Position numbers and translations under genes: made by a program. A DNA stretch of 64,000 nt from Calcarisporiella thermophila CBS 279.70. Its lineage: Eukaryota; Calcarisporiellomycota. Below the pieces are notes generated by a model that was not told the DNA's origin, made no database searches, and saw only the letters and a program-made list of their open reading frames with translations. Positions 35,092 to 45,823 of the stretch are shown piece after piece. Positions within the stretch are counted from its first letter, which is position 1. Each line of letters begins with the position of its first letter. The stretch covers positions 738,152 through 802,151 of the forward strand of contig NW_027192191.1 of NCBI RefSeq assembly GCF_041956535.1, written 5' to 3'.

Positions 35092-35437
35092 GCTGCCTAA
35101 CTGGGAATGAGAAGATACTGTTGGCTCTTCTTATTTTGGTTCCCCCTTAATTCTGTCTTTTTTCTCTAAGTGCATTCTCTTGTAAATAGGTCTTCCTGTC
35201 TTATGCATGCTATTCTCCCGTTAACTTTAGCTCTCTTATCTATCATTAAATCTGTTCGTTTTCATGTAATTATCAGAGTTCTCCCCCCCCCTCCCCCCCT
35301 CTTCTTCCCTGATTTTATCAATGATACTCATGGTTTTATGTGTAATAGGGTGAATTCTTTTTTAAAAAAATCAAAAAACTTATTTTTCAAGCAGAAGAGG
35401 TTACAGGTAGAACGATCAAAGTGTATAGATTTATTAT
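35092..35437. other. Spacer between convergent genes, with C-tracts
   Basis: The spacer contains a CCCCCCCCCTCCCCCCCTC tract at about 35282-35300 and otherwise AT-rich sequence. No gene is seen. Confidence 0.5.
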
Positions 35438-36284
35438 TTACTATCAAAGAAGATCAAAAAGAAAGAGACGTGAATACCTTGGATGATAAAAAGCCCTTCA
35501 AGAATAACTCACCTCCTGCATGGCATCCTCGGCCTTGCCCTTGCCCTTGGCCGAGGCTGACCGATCCTTGCGCTCAAGCAAGTTCTTGCGGTCCTTGTCG
35601 ACCTTGAGCTTGGTGATCACCACCTTGGAGGGGTGGATGCCGATGGGAACGGTCGAACCTAGATGTTAAGAGTTAGCCAATCCAGCGCCGACAAATTCAT
35701 TCGGGGGGGAGAATAACTAGGTACCATTGACTTTCTCGCGGCTCACGCGCTCAATGTGGATAATCCACTTCTTGCGATAGACCTGCACGACCTTGCCCTC
35801 ACGACCCTTGTAGGATCCGCGCACAACGAGCACCTCATCATCCTTGCGGATGGGGATGGAGCGAGCCTAAATGAAACCATGTTTAAGCCACGGAGAACAT
35901 TCAGCAAAAGCGCAGCCAAATCCAACTTACATGGTGCTTCTCGCGGAGCTCCTTGGAGAGAGACGCGCTCATGATCTTGCGGCGGATATTGGAGGGCGCA
36001 GAGAAGTGGGCCTTGCGGCTCTTGCGACGAGAAGAGCTAACGTCTAATGGGGAAGGGCAGACGGATGAAGTTAGCATGAGGCCATCAGAATGATCGTATA
36101 GTGACAAGAGCAGATCCTAATGGACAGAGATCGAAATAACAACGCTTCTCAAATAAGAGAAAACACATGGTATATGGAATATACAATGCATCTGTTGTTG
36201 TTCCTTCTTCCATCCATCCATCCATCCACCCACTACTTTAGTATCATAAAGAGAAAGCATCTTCTTACCCTGGCTGAACTTCAT
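35438..36284 (-). CDS. RPL26: 60S ribosomal protein L26 (uL24), about 139 residues
   Basis: Coding exons are 36269-36284, 35931-36043, 35725-35866 and 35513-35658, with the stop most likely in a fifth exon at 35438-35440. The start MKFSQD, then [40 protein letters not shown], the KOW-motif region [20 protein letters not shown] and [19 protein letters not shown] are all family signatures. The protein sits near the polypeptide exit tunnel of the large subunit. Exon 1 holds only five codons plus one base and is followed by a 225-nt intron. After AEDAMQE a strong GTGAGT donor allows a 72-nt intron whose acceptor is followed at once by TAA; reading through instead would add VSYS and a TGA. Confidence 0.95.
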
Positions 36285-36673
36285 CGCAAATGGAATAGGA
36301 TAAAGAAAAGAGAAGGAACCTCCTTTCCCCCCTCCTAGGATTACTTTTCTTCCCTACCGTCAAAGAACAAAAATTTGCAACGTCACGATTACGGACAGTC
36401 ACAGTGGAAAGGGGGGGATTTTTGTAGTGCGAATTGATGCGTCGAGGAGTTCCTCCTCTTTTGACTTTAACACCGTATATCAGTCGAACTAGGTAAGCAT
36501 GCATCCATCTTTAAAGATGGGTTTGCCATGGTGGCCGATGGACGGATGGATGGATGGTTCGATTTAATGCGCCTCCGCCCTTCGTCCACTTTGCTATGTG
36601 ACCTTTGTGAATTATTCGAATCGCTTTTAGGATATCCATCATTAACGCGTCCTTTTGTCGAAGTAGATCCAAG
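36285..36673. promoter_or_regulatory. Bidirectional promoter of the RPL26 / RPP2 pair
   Basis: Two ribosomal-protein genes diverge across 389 bases. A GATG/GGAC tetranucleotide run lies at about 36536-36558. A complementary CATC run lies at about 36209-36231, just inside the first RPL26 intron, so the two face each other around the promoter. Homopolymer G and T tracts lie near 36410. Shared control of two ribosomal genes is a reasonable inference. Confidence 0.5.
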
Positions 36674-37109
36674 ATGCGTCACCTCGCTGCTTATATGCTT
36701 CTCACCCTCGGCGGTAACGCATCTCCCTCCGCTGAGGACATCAAGTCCATCCTCTCCACTGTCGGCATTGAGGCTGAGGAGGAGCGCCTTAACCAGCTCC
36801 TTTCCGAGCTTGCTGGCAAGGACTTGAACGAGGTGAGTGGCATCGCATTTCTTTTTTTTTTATTTTTATTTTGCTTGCACACTGTTGGTTGATTCAGTGG
36901 ACTAACTGAAGAATTTCCCTATTTATTTATAGCTCATCGCTCAGGGTAAGGAGAAACTCGCCTCGGTTCCCACTGGTGGTGCTGCTGTTGCTTCCTCTGG
37001 TGCTGCTGCCTCGGGCGGTGCTGCCGCTGCGGCTGAAGAGAAGAAGGAGGAGAAGAAGGAGGAGGAGGAGGAGGAAGATGAAGACATGGGCTTCGGTCTC
37101 TTCGATTAG
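36674..37109 (+). CDS. RPP2: 60S acidic ribosomal protein P2 (111 residues, 2 exons)
   Basis: Exons are 36674-36832 and 36933-37109. The protein begins [20 protein letters not shown], has the helical dimerisation domain [20 protein letters not shown], an Ala/Gly hinge, a long Glu/Lys stretch and the conserved acidic tail [11 protein letters not shown]2 pairs with P1 on P0 to form the stalk of the large ribosomal subunit, which recruits and stimulates translation factors. The last five residues are the family-conserved factor-binding hook. Confidence 0.98.
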
Positions 37110-37827
37110 ATTCTTGCTCTTTAAAATACAACCTAATAAACACGTCACTTGTATTTTCCTCTCGAAATGGACAGCACGTCTATTCCACATTAGACCAGGT
37201 TTCCCTGCCAACTATCCAGTCATGGATACAGGCTCGGAGCCCTCTCGGTAGAGGGCTGCATTACTTTAGGAGCTCTTCCACTTTTCTCGCTCAAACTTTT
37301 TCACTTATTACGCAACTTTTACATAATATTCGAAAACCTTAACGGCCTATAGAGAGGGGATCCTAGCAAAGATGCCCATCACATAAACTTGCATTGGAAG
37401 CAAAAGGCGGTGCTGATACATAATGAAGCAGAATCACGACATATAGTGAAGAAAGAAGGCGATGCTGGTCATCCGGCGGTTGCTAGGGTGGCCACATTAA
37501 GCCCGAGGTCTCGTGTTTTATGATTCGATGATGTCTCGTAGCATTCCCAGCCTTTTGTGGTAAGATTAGAAATGGTACCCATTAAAATTTAATTGCGCGC
37601 ACAAGCACAGGAAAAAATGCCTGCCAGTTCGTGAAGTAGGGGAAACGGGAGAAAATCGCATATTCGTGTTTCTTTTCGCTTGTTTTGATTTCTCTCTGTG
37701 AGAGCAAGCTTCTTCACTTTCATTCATCCCACTTTCACTTCACTCCTCACTCTCGGCGTCCGCTTTCACTTTCCGTTCCCTCTCCACCTCCCCCCTCCTG
37801 TCTCCTAAGGGAACAGCACAAGCAAGC
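37110..37827. other. Intergenic, 3' flank of RPP2 and pyrimidine-rich 5' flank of the next gene
   Basis: The last 130 bases before 37828 are C/T-rich on the plus strand. A hairpin GAGCCCTCTCGGTAGAGGGCT lies at 37235-37255, with an 8-base stem, 126 bases after the stop. No coding exon is seen. Confidence 0.45.
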
Positions 37828-38449
37828 ATGGCCTCACGTATCTTTCAGCATTTCCATCGCCAATCCTGGGATTCACGCCGTTCCCTAGCATCCCTGGCTC
37901 TCTCTGCACTCCTCCTTCTGTATATCACTTCACTCGCCTCCGCAGCACCCGCTCGAACAATAAAGGTAGGCTTGTTTTCTGTCGGGCTCAGGAAGATTGA
38001 GCGACAATTAATGTTTTGGATTGATAATGGGTTTCTAGTTCCCACAAGTGTCCTTCTACAAAATTGAAAACCACAGCATCACGGCCAGCCAACAGAGCGC
38101 ACCACCTCACTTTTGCGACTGCGATTCCCCCACCTGCCGGAGTGCACCTCCTGCCGTCACCGTCCACACCGGAGATACTGTCACACTCTACTTTGAAATG
38201 TCTCCTGGACTTGGCGACTGCGACATTTGGCTTGAGGATCCGGGTGCTCGCCCACCTCATCATCGTGTGTTGCAGGAATGGTGGCACGGAGACTGCACCT
38301 TTGCGAACGCAACCACCACGGGAACTACCCCGCTAATTATACCTGCGCGCAAGTGCGAGCAGTGCTTACTGCGGTTCCAGTGGGAGTTGAAGGCGGATAA
38401 CAGTAGGAAGACGATACTGGAGCGTTGCTCGAATGTAAGAATTATTTAA
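37828..38449 (+). CDS. Small secreted cysteine-rich protein, LPMO-like C-terminus (182 residues)
   Basis: Exons are 37828-37965 and 38039-38449. The N-terminus has a basic start followed by a hydrophobic stretch (LASLALSALLLLYITSLASA) fitting a signal peptide. The mature part has about nine Cys, two Trp-containing segments (CDIWLEDPG, EWWHGDCTF) and ends CLLRFQWELKADNSRK..ERCSNVRII. That ending resembles the W-x-W..NCADVxI end of fungal lytic polysaccharide monooxygenases and related beta-sandwich proteins. There is no His directly after the signal peptide, so a copper histidine brace is absent. It is better called a secreted beta-sandwich protein of unknown role. A GTAAGA near the end could be a donor; I kept the unspliced end because SNVRII fits the fold. 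Confidence 0.65.
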
Positions 38450-40139
38450 GCACGAAAAGTATGAAGGTTCCTTTCCATCGGTGACACGCCCCCTCTTGCC
38501 CCTTCGTTTTCTCATTCACTTTAATTTTTTTTTCCCCTCTGTTCATAATTTCGCATCTACACTTGTGCAAAGACGCTTCGCTTCATTCCTTTACCCCCTC
38601 CTTGATATCGATGTACTTCTAGTGTTCTCCCGTTCCTCACTGCAATGTGCAGGCTCACATTTGTGCACTATTCTCTATTGCTATTGTTTTTTTTTGCTAT
38701 TGATACTGTTTTTAGCACTTTGGCGCATCTAATGTTAATATATCCTATGATCGCTATTGCACAGGCGGTTGGGCCTGAATCATAGAGTGCATTACACCAG
38801 GGAAGCAAATTGGAGGTCCCCCTCCAATGCATGTAGGACGTGCGTTCGTGACCGCACAAGCTAGGCCTGGTTGTGGCTCGACGGGGGCTGCCACAGAGTT
38901 CAATGCAATATAGTTTGTGCTCTGTGTCTCGAAACCCCAGACAAGCCTTGTCGAGGTTGGTAGCGCGAGACCTCCACCTTGGCGACAGCAGAGCGAGGGA
39001 CTTCGAAAAAAGGAGGAAATTTAATATATCGTGGAAATTGGATGGCTCTTTCGGCCATTTCCTTATTCACTGGAAAACGCCATAATGACATATTAAGCGT
39101 GCAATTTTTCGATCCCATGCACTCGCTCGGCCAATAGCAGAGCGATCGAGGATTCCACCCTCCTTGGTGTCTCCTTGTCCCCGCCCGTTCGCAATGAGGA
39201 TGTTTGCATCGTTCATAGTAAATATTAATTCCTCTCTTTGATGTATATATAATTAAACCGCGACTTTCTAGTACTCTCCTCAGTAATGAAAGCATGATCT
39301 ATTTATCCCTAATATTTCCTTTACTCTTCATCTCCCCGCCACACCTCACGGTAGCCGACACCAACATCGACCGACATCCCTTCTCATCTCCAAAGGTAGC
39401 TTGAACTCTTCGCATCGTCACCGTATATCTCTTCTCCCAGGGGGCTAACTATAGACACTCTCCCCATCGCTAGTCATCCCAACTGCTGCTGAGCACTGGC
39501 CATAATGTGTCACGAGAATTTTGCCGCATGGACCAGGTCGGACCCCTGACACTTGGTATTGTATTTTGGCTAAGGAGGGAGTCTCTTTGGAAAAAGCAGC
39601 CATTCACGCATTTATACGCTTACAGATCCTTCTTACCTCTATACCTTGGACTCACTCTATAAAAATCCAGTGTGCCTCATACGATCAAGCGCGTTAGATA
39701 CCCAACCCTTCCTCGGACGCCGAGCTTCTTCGTACTTTTTCCAAAATCTTCAAAGGTAACTCCTTGCCCTCTCCTTTCCCCTCGAATCGATGGCTAAGCC
39801 AATCCACCCTTTAGAGAGCCGAGATCATTAGGAGAGAAGCTGGCGTTTAGCTCCAGAAGAGTTGCTGTCGCCAAGCCGTCCACCATCCGGAGCGATGCCA
39901 CGCTTTCTTGTATCCACTTTGGTTTTGTTGTGTTTTTAGGCGCCGCTGTATTCTTTTTCCAATAATAATAACTTAGAAGTTTCCTGTGCCTTTTTGGAGA
40001 GGACGTGGCCAAAAATATATCATCCCCAATGTCTTGATGCAGGTCTGAATTTTCAGCCACCACTCCAGGAAAGACTATTCATCTTGGGATAGGGGCTGAC
40101 TCCCACCGAGATCAAACCCAACTTTCTAAATTAGACTCC
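38450..40139. other. Intergenic, with probable promoter and 5'-UTR intron of the eisosome gene
   Basis: A TATAAAAA box lies at 39658-39665. A likely 5'-UTR donor GTAACT lies at 39756 and an acceptor CTCCAG ends at 40068, after which the frame is open into the ATG at 40140. The stretch 38450-39600 shows no gene that I recognise. Confidence 0.4.
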
Positions 40140-41690
40140 ATGACACTACGACTCAAGAACACATTCCACAAACTCAACCCTCTGCACAGTGACACTCGGA
40201 ATCTGCAGATACTTTTGCAGGATGAGAAGGATTTCCTGGCCACCCTCAATAACGCTGCATTTCTCCGCCGCAGTTCTGCAAAACACATTGCAACATGGGG
40301 GAAGGATGAGGGCGAGGACATGGCTGATGTGACGGCCAAAATGGGCGAGGTAAGCATCCAGATTCTCACGTCGTTAAGTAGTGATGGGCGCTGAATGGAT
40401 GGAATTGTGGCTTTTAGCTCATGCTGAAGATGGCCGACATCCAAGAGGCCTATGCCAAAAAATACGAGGTGTACCGGACCACCCTCAAGAATGTGCGGAT
40501 CCAGGAGAACTCGATGCACGATTTACGCGAGCGACACAAATCCCTGATCAGCAAGATCAATGTGCTCAAGAAAAAGGCGCAGAATCAACCGCAGCCACGC
40601 CTGCCCGAACTGGAGGCGGAATTGCAGACGGTTGAACAGGAGCTCCTCGTCAAGGAGACGGAGCTTTCCGATTTCAAGCGGTACGCCCTGAAGGAGGCGG
40701 CCTATCTGTTCCACGGGGCGGCCCTCGAGTTTGCCCAAAAGACGGCCATCGTCGCAGAGTACGGGAAATACGTCGCCGACGTGTTGAACACAACCCCCAC
40801 GATACCGGGGCAACCTCGCCCGAGATACGAATGTAAGTGATCCAGCTGAATGCTCGGCTCGCCTCTTTCCTCTCTTTCTTAAGCTGTGCTTCTATGGGTT
40901 AGACACGGAAAGAACCACGCAAGTGGTGGCTAGCTGCACCTCCGCCTTGGACAACTGGTTCCCGCCTGCAGCCGATGTGGGCTTCAACCCGTCCTCCTCC
41001 TCCAACCTCTCTCAGCCCCCTAGGTCGCCGTTGCATCTCGATCAGCAATTTGGGAGCAAGCTCAAAGTCGCCAACGATGGCTCCGCTCCTAGCCAAGAAT
41101 ATGCTGAACCTGATGGGCAGTATGAGTACGATCACGCGACGAGTGAAATAAAGACAGGAGAATCCTCCTCTCCCCCTTACATAGCCGATCCGTCCTCCTC
41201 AACCACCTACGGGTGGTATTCACCCACTCAGCCAACCGCAGGCGAGCCGGCAGCGGCTCAAAGCGAATACCAAGAGGCCTCGTCCTACTATCCTGCATCG
41301 CACGGATACGATCAAGCTGTATATACGCAATCCCCAGTTCCATCCGCCCCAGATCTCCCACCCTATTCATCCTACGGCCCCACACCTAAGGCCCAGCCAA
41401 GCCGTCGCCCGTATGACCCTAGCATCGGGCCAGCTGGCATTCGCGTTCCGCTCACAGCCGAGGAAGAAAAGCAGCTACTGGCGCAGCAGCAGATGGCTTA
41501 CGGCTCCTATCACGAGCCACCTCAGGGATACACTTCTGCGTCACCGCCGCCTCCGCCTCCGCCACCTCCTCTCCCGCCAGGCACTTCATCGCCAGCAACA
41601 TCCTCTCAGTCGGGGCAGCCCACCCTTCCTCCGAAAATCCCTATGGAGGCCAACCCTGATCATCAGAACCAGGCGACGCCCCCGCCATGA
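40140..41690 (+). CDS. Eisosome core component, Pil1/LSP1 family BAR-like protein (470 residues)
   Basis: Exons are 40140-40349, 40418-40832 and 40903-41690. Residues 1 to about 235 form the family's helical BAR-like core: LQILLQDEKDFLATLNNAAF, KHIATWGKDEGEDMADVTAK, MADIQEAYAKKYEVYRTTLK and FKRYALKEAAYLFHGAALEF. Pil1/LSP1 dimers polymerise into furrow-like plasma-membrane domains (eisosomes) that bind PI(4,5)P2. The C-terminal half is disordered and Pro/Tyr/Ser-rich, ending in a polyproline run near 41549-41578. That tail is longer than in yeast Pil1 (339 residues). The N-terminus is shorter than usual, and open frame continues upstream of the ATG, so an additional N-terminal exon is possible. 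Confidence 0.92.
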
Positions 41691-42049
41691 TTGATGTATA
41701 TTGTTTTTTAATTATACATACATATATATGTTTATATTTCTATTTATATTTAAGCGGCTAATGTAAAGAGGAAACCACCCGTTCTCCTAGTTGCAAAACC
41801 AACTCTCCCCTTTCTCCCCCCACCAGTTTATTGTTTGCCTGGAGGAGTTGGCCCAAACCTCACGTCTACACCTGTGTCTGTTGGATCCAAAGCTTTTCCC
41901 TGAAGATCCTGGAATCCCATTTAAAATTCGAAAAAAAATTAAGATTTACAGTGGATCGTGGACCTCTTGTTTGATGGGAAGCAAGATGCGAGAGAAAATA
42001 AAACAATAAAATATGTATTTTGCGTCATCATACAGGCCAATTTCGAGCA
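41691..42049. other. Spacer between convergent genes
   Basis: The spacer is AT-rich with a TATATATAT-like run near 41715-41745. No gene is seen. Confidence 0.5.
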
Positions 42050-42941
42050 TTATTTAAAGTTATTCTTCATCTCTCGTAGTTTTGCCATCACCGCAACCGC
42101 GTCGGTCTCTCCGGTCGCGGCCTGCACCTTTTGCTCCTTCACACGCATAAACGGGTTGGTGGCCTTCTCGTGGGCAAGGGTGCCAGGCACGGTGCACGAT
42201 GCATTTTCCGCCTTTTTCACGGCCTCCTGGATCGCTTGGTTGTCTGGCTCAACGCTCAACGCAAACTTGAGATTGCTCTTGGTGTATTCATGCCCACAGT
42301 ACACCTTGGTGTCATCGGGGAGCGATGCGAGCACCTCATTGAGGGACCGCTGCATTTGTTCGGCAGTGCCCTCGAAGAATCGTCCACAGCCACCCAAAAA
42401 CAGGGTATCGCCTGTGAACACGGCGCGCTGCTCCCCATCTTCGAGGAAGAAGCTCACGCTTCCCTTCGTGTGGCAAGGAGTGTGCAGAGACTTCACCTTG
42501 ATTTCGCCAATATTGAAGGTTTCATCGTGCTTACATGCGTTGGTTAGCCCGGGAATGCGATCGTCTCCTCCCCAGACCTTGATTCCGGGATAAAGAGCGA
42601 GAAATTCCTCGTTACCGCCAGAATGGTCCCAGTGGTGGTGGGTTGTGATAACGCTACCATGGAAAAAGTGTAAGAATAAAAAAGGGACATTATGGAGACA
42701 AAATAGGAAAGGTAGCCCTTACCCAACGACGGTGCATTTCGCCTTCTCGATCACCGGGACAATTTTCTTCGGCTCGACCGGATCAACCACAGCGGCTGCC
42801 GAGAATTGGGGGAAAAGAAGCATCAATAGGATTCGCGTTCAGGCCACGTAATCCGTAGTCATTCTTACCCTGGCCAGTCTTTTCATCCACCACAAGGTAT
42901 GCGTAGTTGTCGTCCAAACACGGAACAGGTGTAATTTTCAT
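42050..42941 (-). CDS. GLO2: Hydroxyacylglutathione hydrolase, glyoxalase II (249 residues, 3 exons)
   Basis: Exons are 42869-42941, 42723-42795 and 42050-42653. The enzyme hydrolyses S-D-lactoylglutathione to D-lactate and glutathione, the second step of methylglyoxal detoxification. The binuclear metal site is complete: TTHHHWDHSGG, then HTPCHTKGS, GDTLFLGGCGRFFEG and YCGHEYT. The substrate-binding C-terminal part includes NPFMRV. The N-terminus MKITPVPCLDDNYAYL fits a cytosolic form. Upstream of this ATG the frame stays open for 24 codons of basic, presequence-like sequence (FGPFSRRIRSDILQLLAT) without an ATG. A mitochondrial form from an upstream exon is therefore possible but unproven. 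Confidence 0.96.
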
Positions 42942-43422
42942 TGTCGCGAGAAGTTGAAGAATGTCAGAGCGAATTCGGCGTGAGAAAGGCCCAAAAAGTT
43001 TGGAAGTGAGCAAGCCTAGAAGGGAGGATATATAATCGAGGGCGTGGCTTCTGAAATCAATTCTGAAGTCAGCGGGAAGTCATTAAATTGCTTACGGCTC
43101 GTCAATGTGACGTCATCCTATATGGATACGAGACGTGCTGCTGGCCATGCCCATTAGAGATTATTTTTTCCCCCTTAGTAATTTACATTTTGGATCCGCT
43201 TTCGCGATCTGAGCTATTTGGTATTGGGTACTGTAACCGTGTAAGTTGGATAGGACGCGACGGCTAGGCAGCTTAGAGGATTGCTGCGATGCGTGACTTT
43301 GACGGCCTAATTTTAACCTTCTTCACTCACTTGAACAGAGCATAGAACATCATCCAATAGAGGGAAGAACACATCAATAAATAAAACTGGATATCGGAAC
43401 GAGCTCTATTTACTCCTCCATC
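42942..43422. promoter_or_regulatory. Divergent 5' region between glyoxalase II and the Rab gene
   Basis: The first Rab coding exon must begin within or upstream of this stretch because no in-frame ATG is visible just before 43423. A GTAAGT donor at 43241 and AG acceptors near 43339 and 43370 could mark an upstream exon, but I could not find a convincing one. Confidence 0.35.
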
Positions 43423-44693
43423 TTGGAGGCCAAGGTCGTCATTCTAGGGAGTCAAGGTAAATTGTGGCCATGTCTATGACTGTATGTGTGGGGGAGAGGA
43501 GGAGGCTTAACCAACGGGGCTTGAGCAATTAGGTGTGGGCAAAACATCGCTAGCGGTGCGATATGTGCAGAAGACCTTCTCCCCAAACTGCTCTTCGACC
43601 ATCGGTGCATCGTTCATGACTAAAAAGCTGTGAGTTTCTAGAGGTCTAGAATGTGTTCTGCTGCTGGACATCCTAACATATGAATTGATGGAAACTCAGG
43701 GTTGTGGACAATTGCCGCGTCCGACTGCAGATATGGGATACAGTAAGTTTCGCGGTTTACCTATCATGAAATTCCTACGCTGACAGATTGCTAACCGATC
43801 CAATTTACAGGCAGGACAGGTAGTAATTCTCTTTGTTTGCAGAGTGTAACATTGAGTGGTCTAATAAGGAGTATATTGTTTGCTTCTCCCGTCTCTCCTT
43901 CAGGAACGATTTCGGTCGATGGTAAAGTACTCTGTGCCTACAATCGCCTCTTTCTTTTTGTTTATTGTGTTCCATCTTCATGCTCTTTTTTTTCTGTAGG
44001 CACCAATGTACTATAGAGGGGTGGGTATTGCGAACTTGCACGAGTGGAACACCATGGTTTTAATTCTTACCCCCATTCTCCGCGACCTGATTAGGCTCAT
44101 GCTGCGATTTTAGTATATGATATCACGTCGGAGGAGAGCTTTGCTGATATGTCAACATGGACGGAAGGTTCCCCTTCTTTTTGATCTCTGCTCCATTTCG
44201 ATCTGCGAACTAACCTACCCTCTCTATGCACTTTAGAGTTGCGAAAAAATATGACGGATGATTTAAGTAAGCACACAAACTCGTGTTTCCTCTCGTTTCT
44301 CCATCATTAAGCCCATTTTGTGTTCTGCCTTTCGGTTTGGACAGTCATCCATGTGGTTGGCAACAAGCGCGATCTCGCGACCACACGGCGTGCAGTACCA
44401 CTGGCGCGGGCCCAGGAATATGTATCTAGAGTGCTGGGGTCGGAGTATGCTGTGCATGAAGTCTCCGCCAAAGACGATGAAGGTTGGAGCTGATGGCTCG
44501 CCCGCTTTTTTGCGAAATGGTCTAATCTTGGTCCTGAATCTCTGTTTTAGGAGTAGAGGAGGTGTTTCTGGAGATCACCCGCGAGTTGGTACAGCGAAAG
44601 AACGAGATGGAGCGCGCACGATATTATAACCAACAGAACTCGATCACATTCGATGAGGAACCCCAGGCGCAGAAAAATCAGTGCTGCACATAG
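43423..44693 (+). CDS. Rab-family small GTPase with microexons (about 201 residues visible, 10 exons)
   Basis: Exons are 43423-43456, 43533-43629, 43700-43742, 43811-43819, 43904-43921, 44000-44020, 44095-44167, 44237-44266, 44345-44482 and 44551-44693; all phases close. The protein carries GSQGVGKTS (P-loop), STIGASF (switch I), WDTAGQERFRS (switch II), GNKRD (base recognition) and SAKDD. It ends QCCT, where the paired Cys should be geranylgeranylated for membrane attachment. This places it among endosomal/secretory Rabs; the switch I sequence STIGASF suggests the Rab5/21/22 branch, without certainty. Exons 4, 5 and 6 are only 9, 18 and 21 nt. No ATG is found in frame with LEAKVVILG; the codon there is TTG, with open frame upstream. 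Confidence 0.9.
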
Positions 44694-45230
44694 TCCCCTC
44701 CGCATCTTTTCGTTACTTTTTCTTCCCCTAACCTTATTCCTCCGCCTCCTGCCTTTGTCTTTTTTTTTCCTCTTTACGACTATTATTTGAACCGCTGTAA
44801 TCGATCACACGCTCTGCCTCTTTTCCTTTTCATTGTTCTTTTTTTTTATTATTTTATTATTATTTCCCGCAACAACAGCAATAACATAAACAACAAATGA
44901 CATGTTCTTATTCCTTTTTTTTCCTTTATATTTAGTGGTATTTTTTTTTCTAGGAAGAGTTTCTTATATTTTTCTTTTTCTTAGATGATCTTTTTTTTTT
45001 TTTCCTTCAAAATTGTGAAGCCATGGCTCTTTAATATTATCTATATCTATCTATCTTCTCTTTTTCATTGTCCTTTTTCTCTTTCACTTTCTTTTCCTCT
45101 GCCAAATTGAATTTGTCTCGGAGGGAGGGAGAAGATAGTTGAAATACGAAAAGTTTATTAAGAAAAAAGGGCGTCTATATGGTACTATTTACAAAGGAGG
45201 GCAATTGACAGGAAATAAGGCCGGAAATCC
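44694..45230. other. Spacer between convergent genes, strongly T-rich
   Basis: Long T-runs lie at about 44760-45080 on the plus strand. No coding exon is seen. Confidence 0.5.
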
Positions 45231-45548
45231 CTATTTCTGGCCATCAATCTCTTTCCAGATACTTTCAATACGCTTCCGCCGCTCTGCTGCATCCTGTTTA
45301 TTCTTTTGACGTTTTCTCACATGCTAGATATTTGTTGAGATGGTAATGAGCGATTTCCCGGAAAAATTGGGGTCAACAAGACAATCTCAACCACTTACCT
45401 CCTCGGAAAGGCACTTGTTTAGATCGGCTTTGATGCTGTTGCAGCGGCCCAGAAAGGTATTCCAGAAAGAGGCGCGATGGCATTCCTCGAGGGCGGCAAT
45501 CACATCCTGGCATTGGGGATGCTCGTGGTAGGCAAGTTGTGGGTGCAT
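45231..45548 (-). CDS. CMC2: COX assembly mitochondrial protein 2 homologue, twin CX9C (80 residues)
   Basis: Exons are 45399-45548 and 45231-45323, joined in phase. The N-terminus MHPQLAYHEHPQCQDVIAAL is characteristic of Cmc2. Two CX9C motifs are present: C-QDVIAALEE-C and C-NSIKADLNK-C. They form the disulphide-linked helical hairpin of this class, imported into the mitochondrial intermembrane space through Mia40. Cmc2 assists cytochrome c oxidase assembly and copper delivery. The C-terminus is basic and helical. The gene diverges from the WW/RS gene across 275 bases, which probably hold a shared promoter. Confidence 0.95.
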
Positions 45549-45823
45549 GCTAGGCGAGTGGGAGACGGGATTGTTTTTGTCAAAGAGAAACCGACTTGGC
45601 CTGTGACGTGATCGAGGCTTTGAATATGAGTGGTGAATAAAATCTTAATTTGAAAATCCCACTCCTTCCCCTTTCTCCCCTCCGCCTTAAAAATCACTTG
45701 AGCATTCCATCGCAAAAACCGCTCCCTCCTCCTTTGTTGGAGTCGTTCTTCTCATGACTATTTTCCCTATCTAGCTTTGCACTTGCGCCGGTTCACACAA
45801 GCACATTGAGTATTTTTTTCGAC

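Noticed and set aside
36209-36231. Tetranucleotide repeat considered as CRISPR-like array
   Set aside because: A simple microsatellite without spacers in a fungal promoter and intron region.
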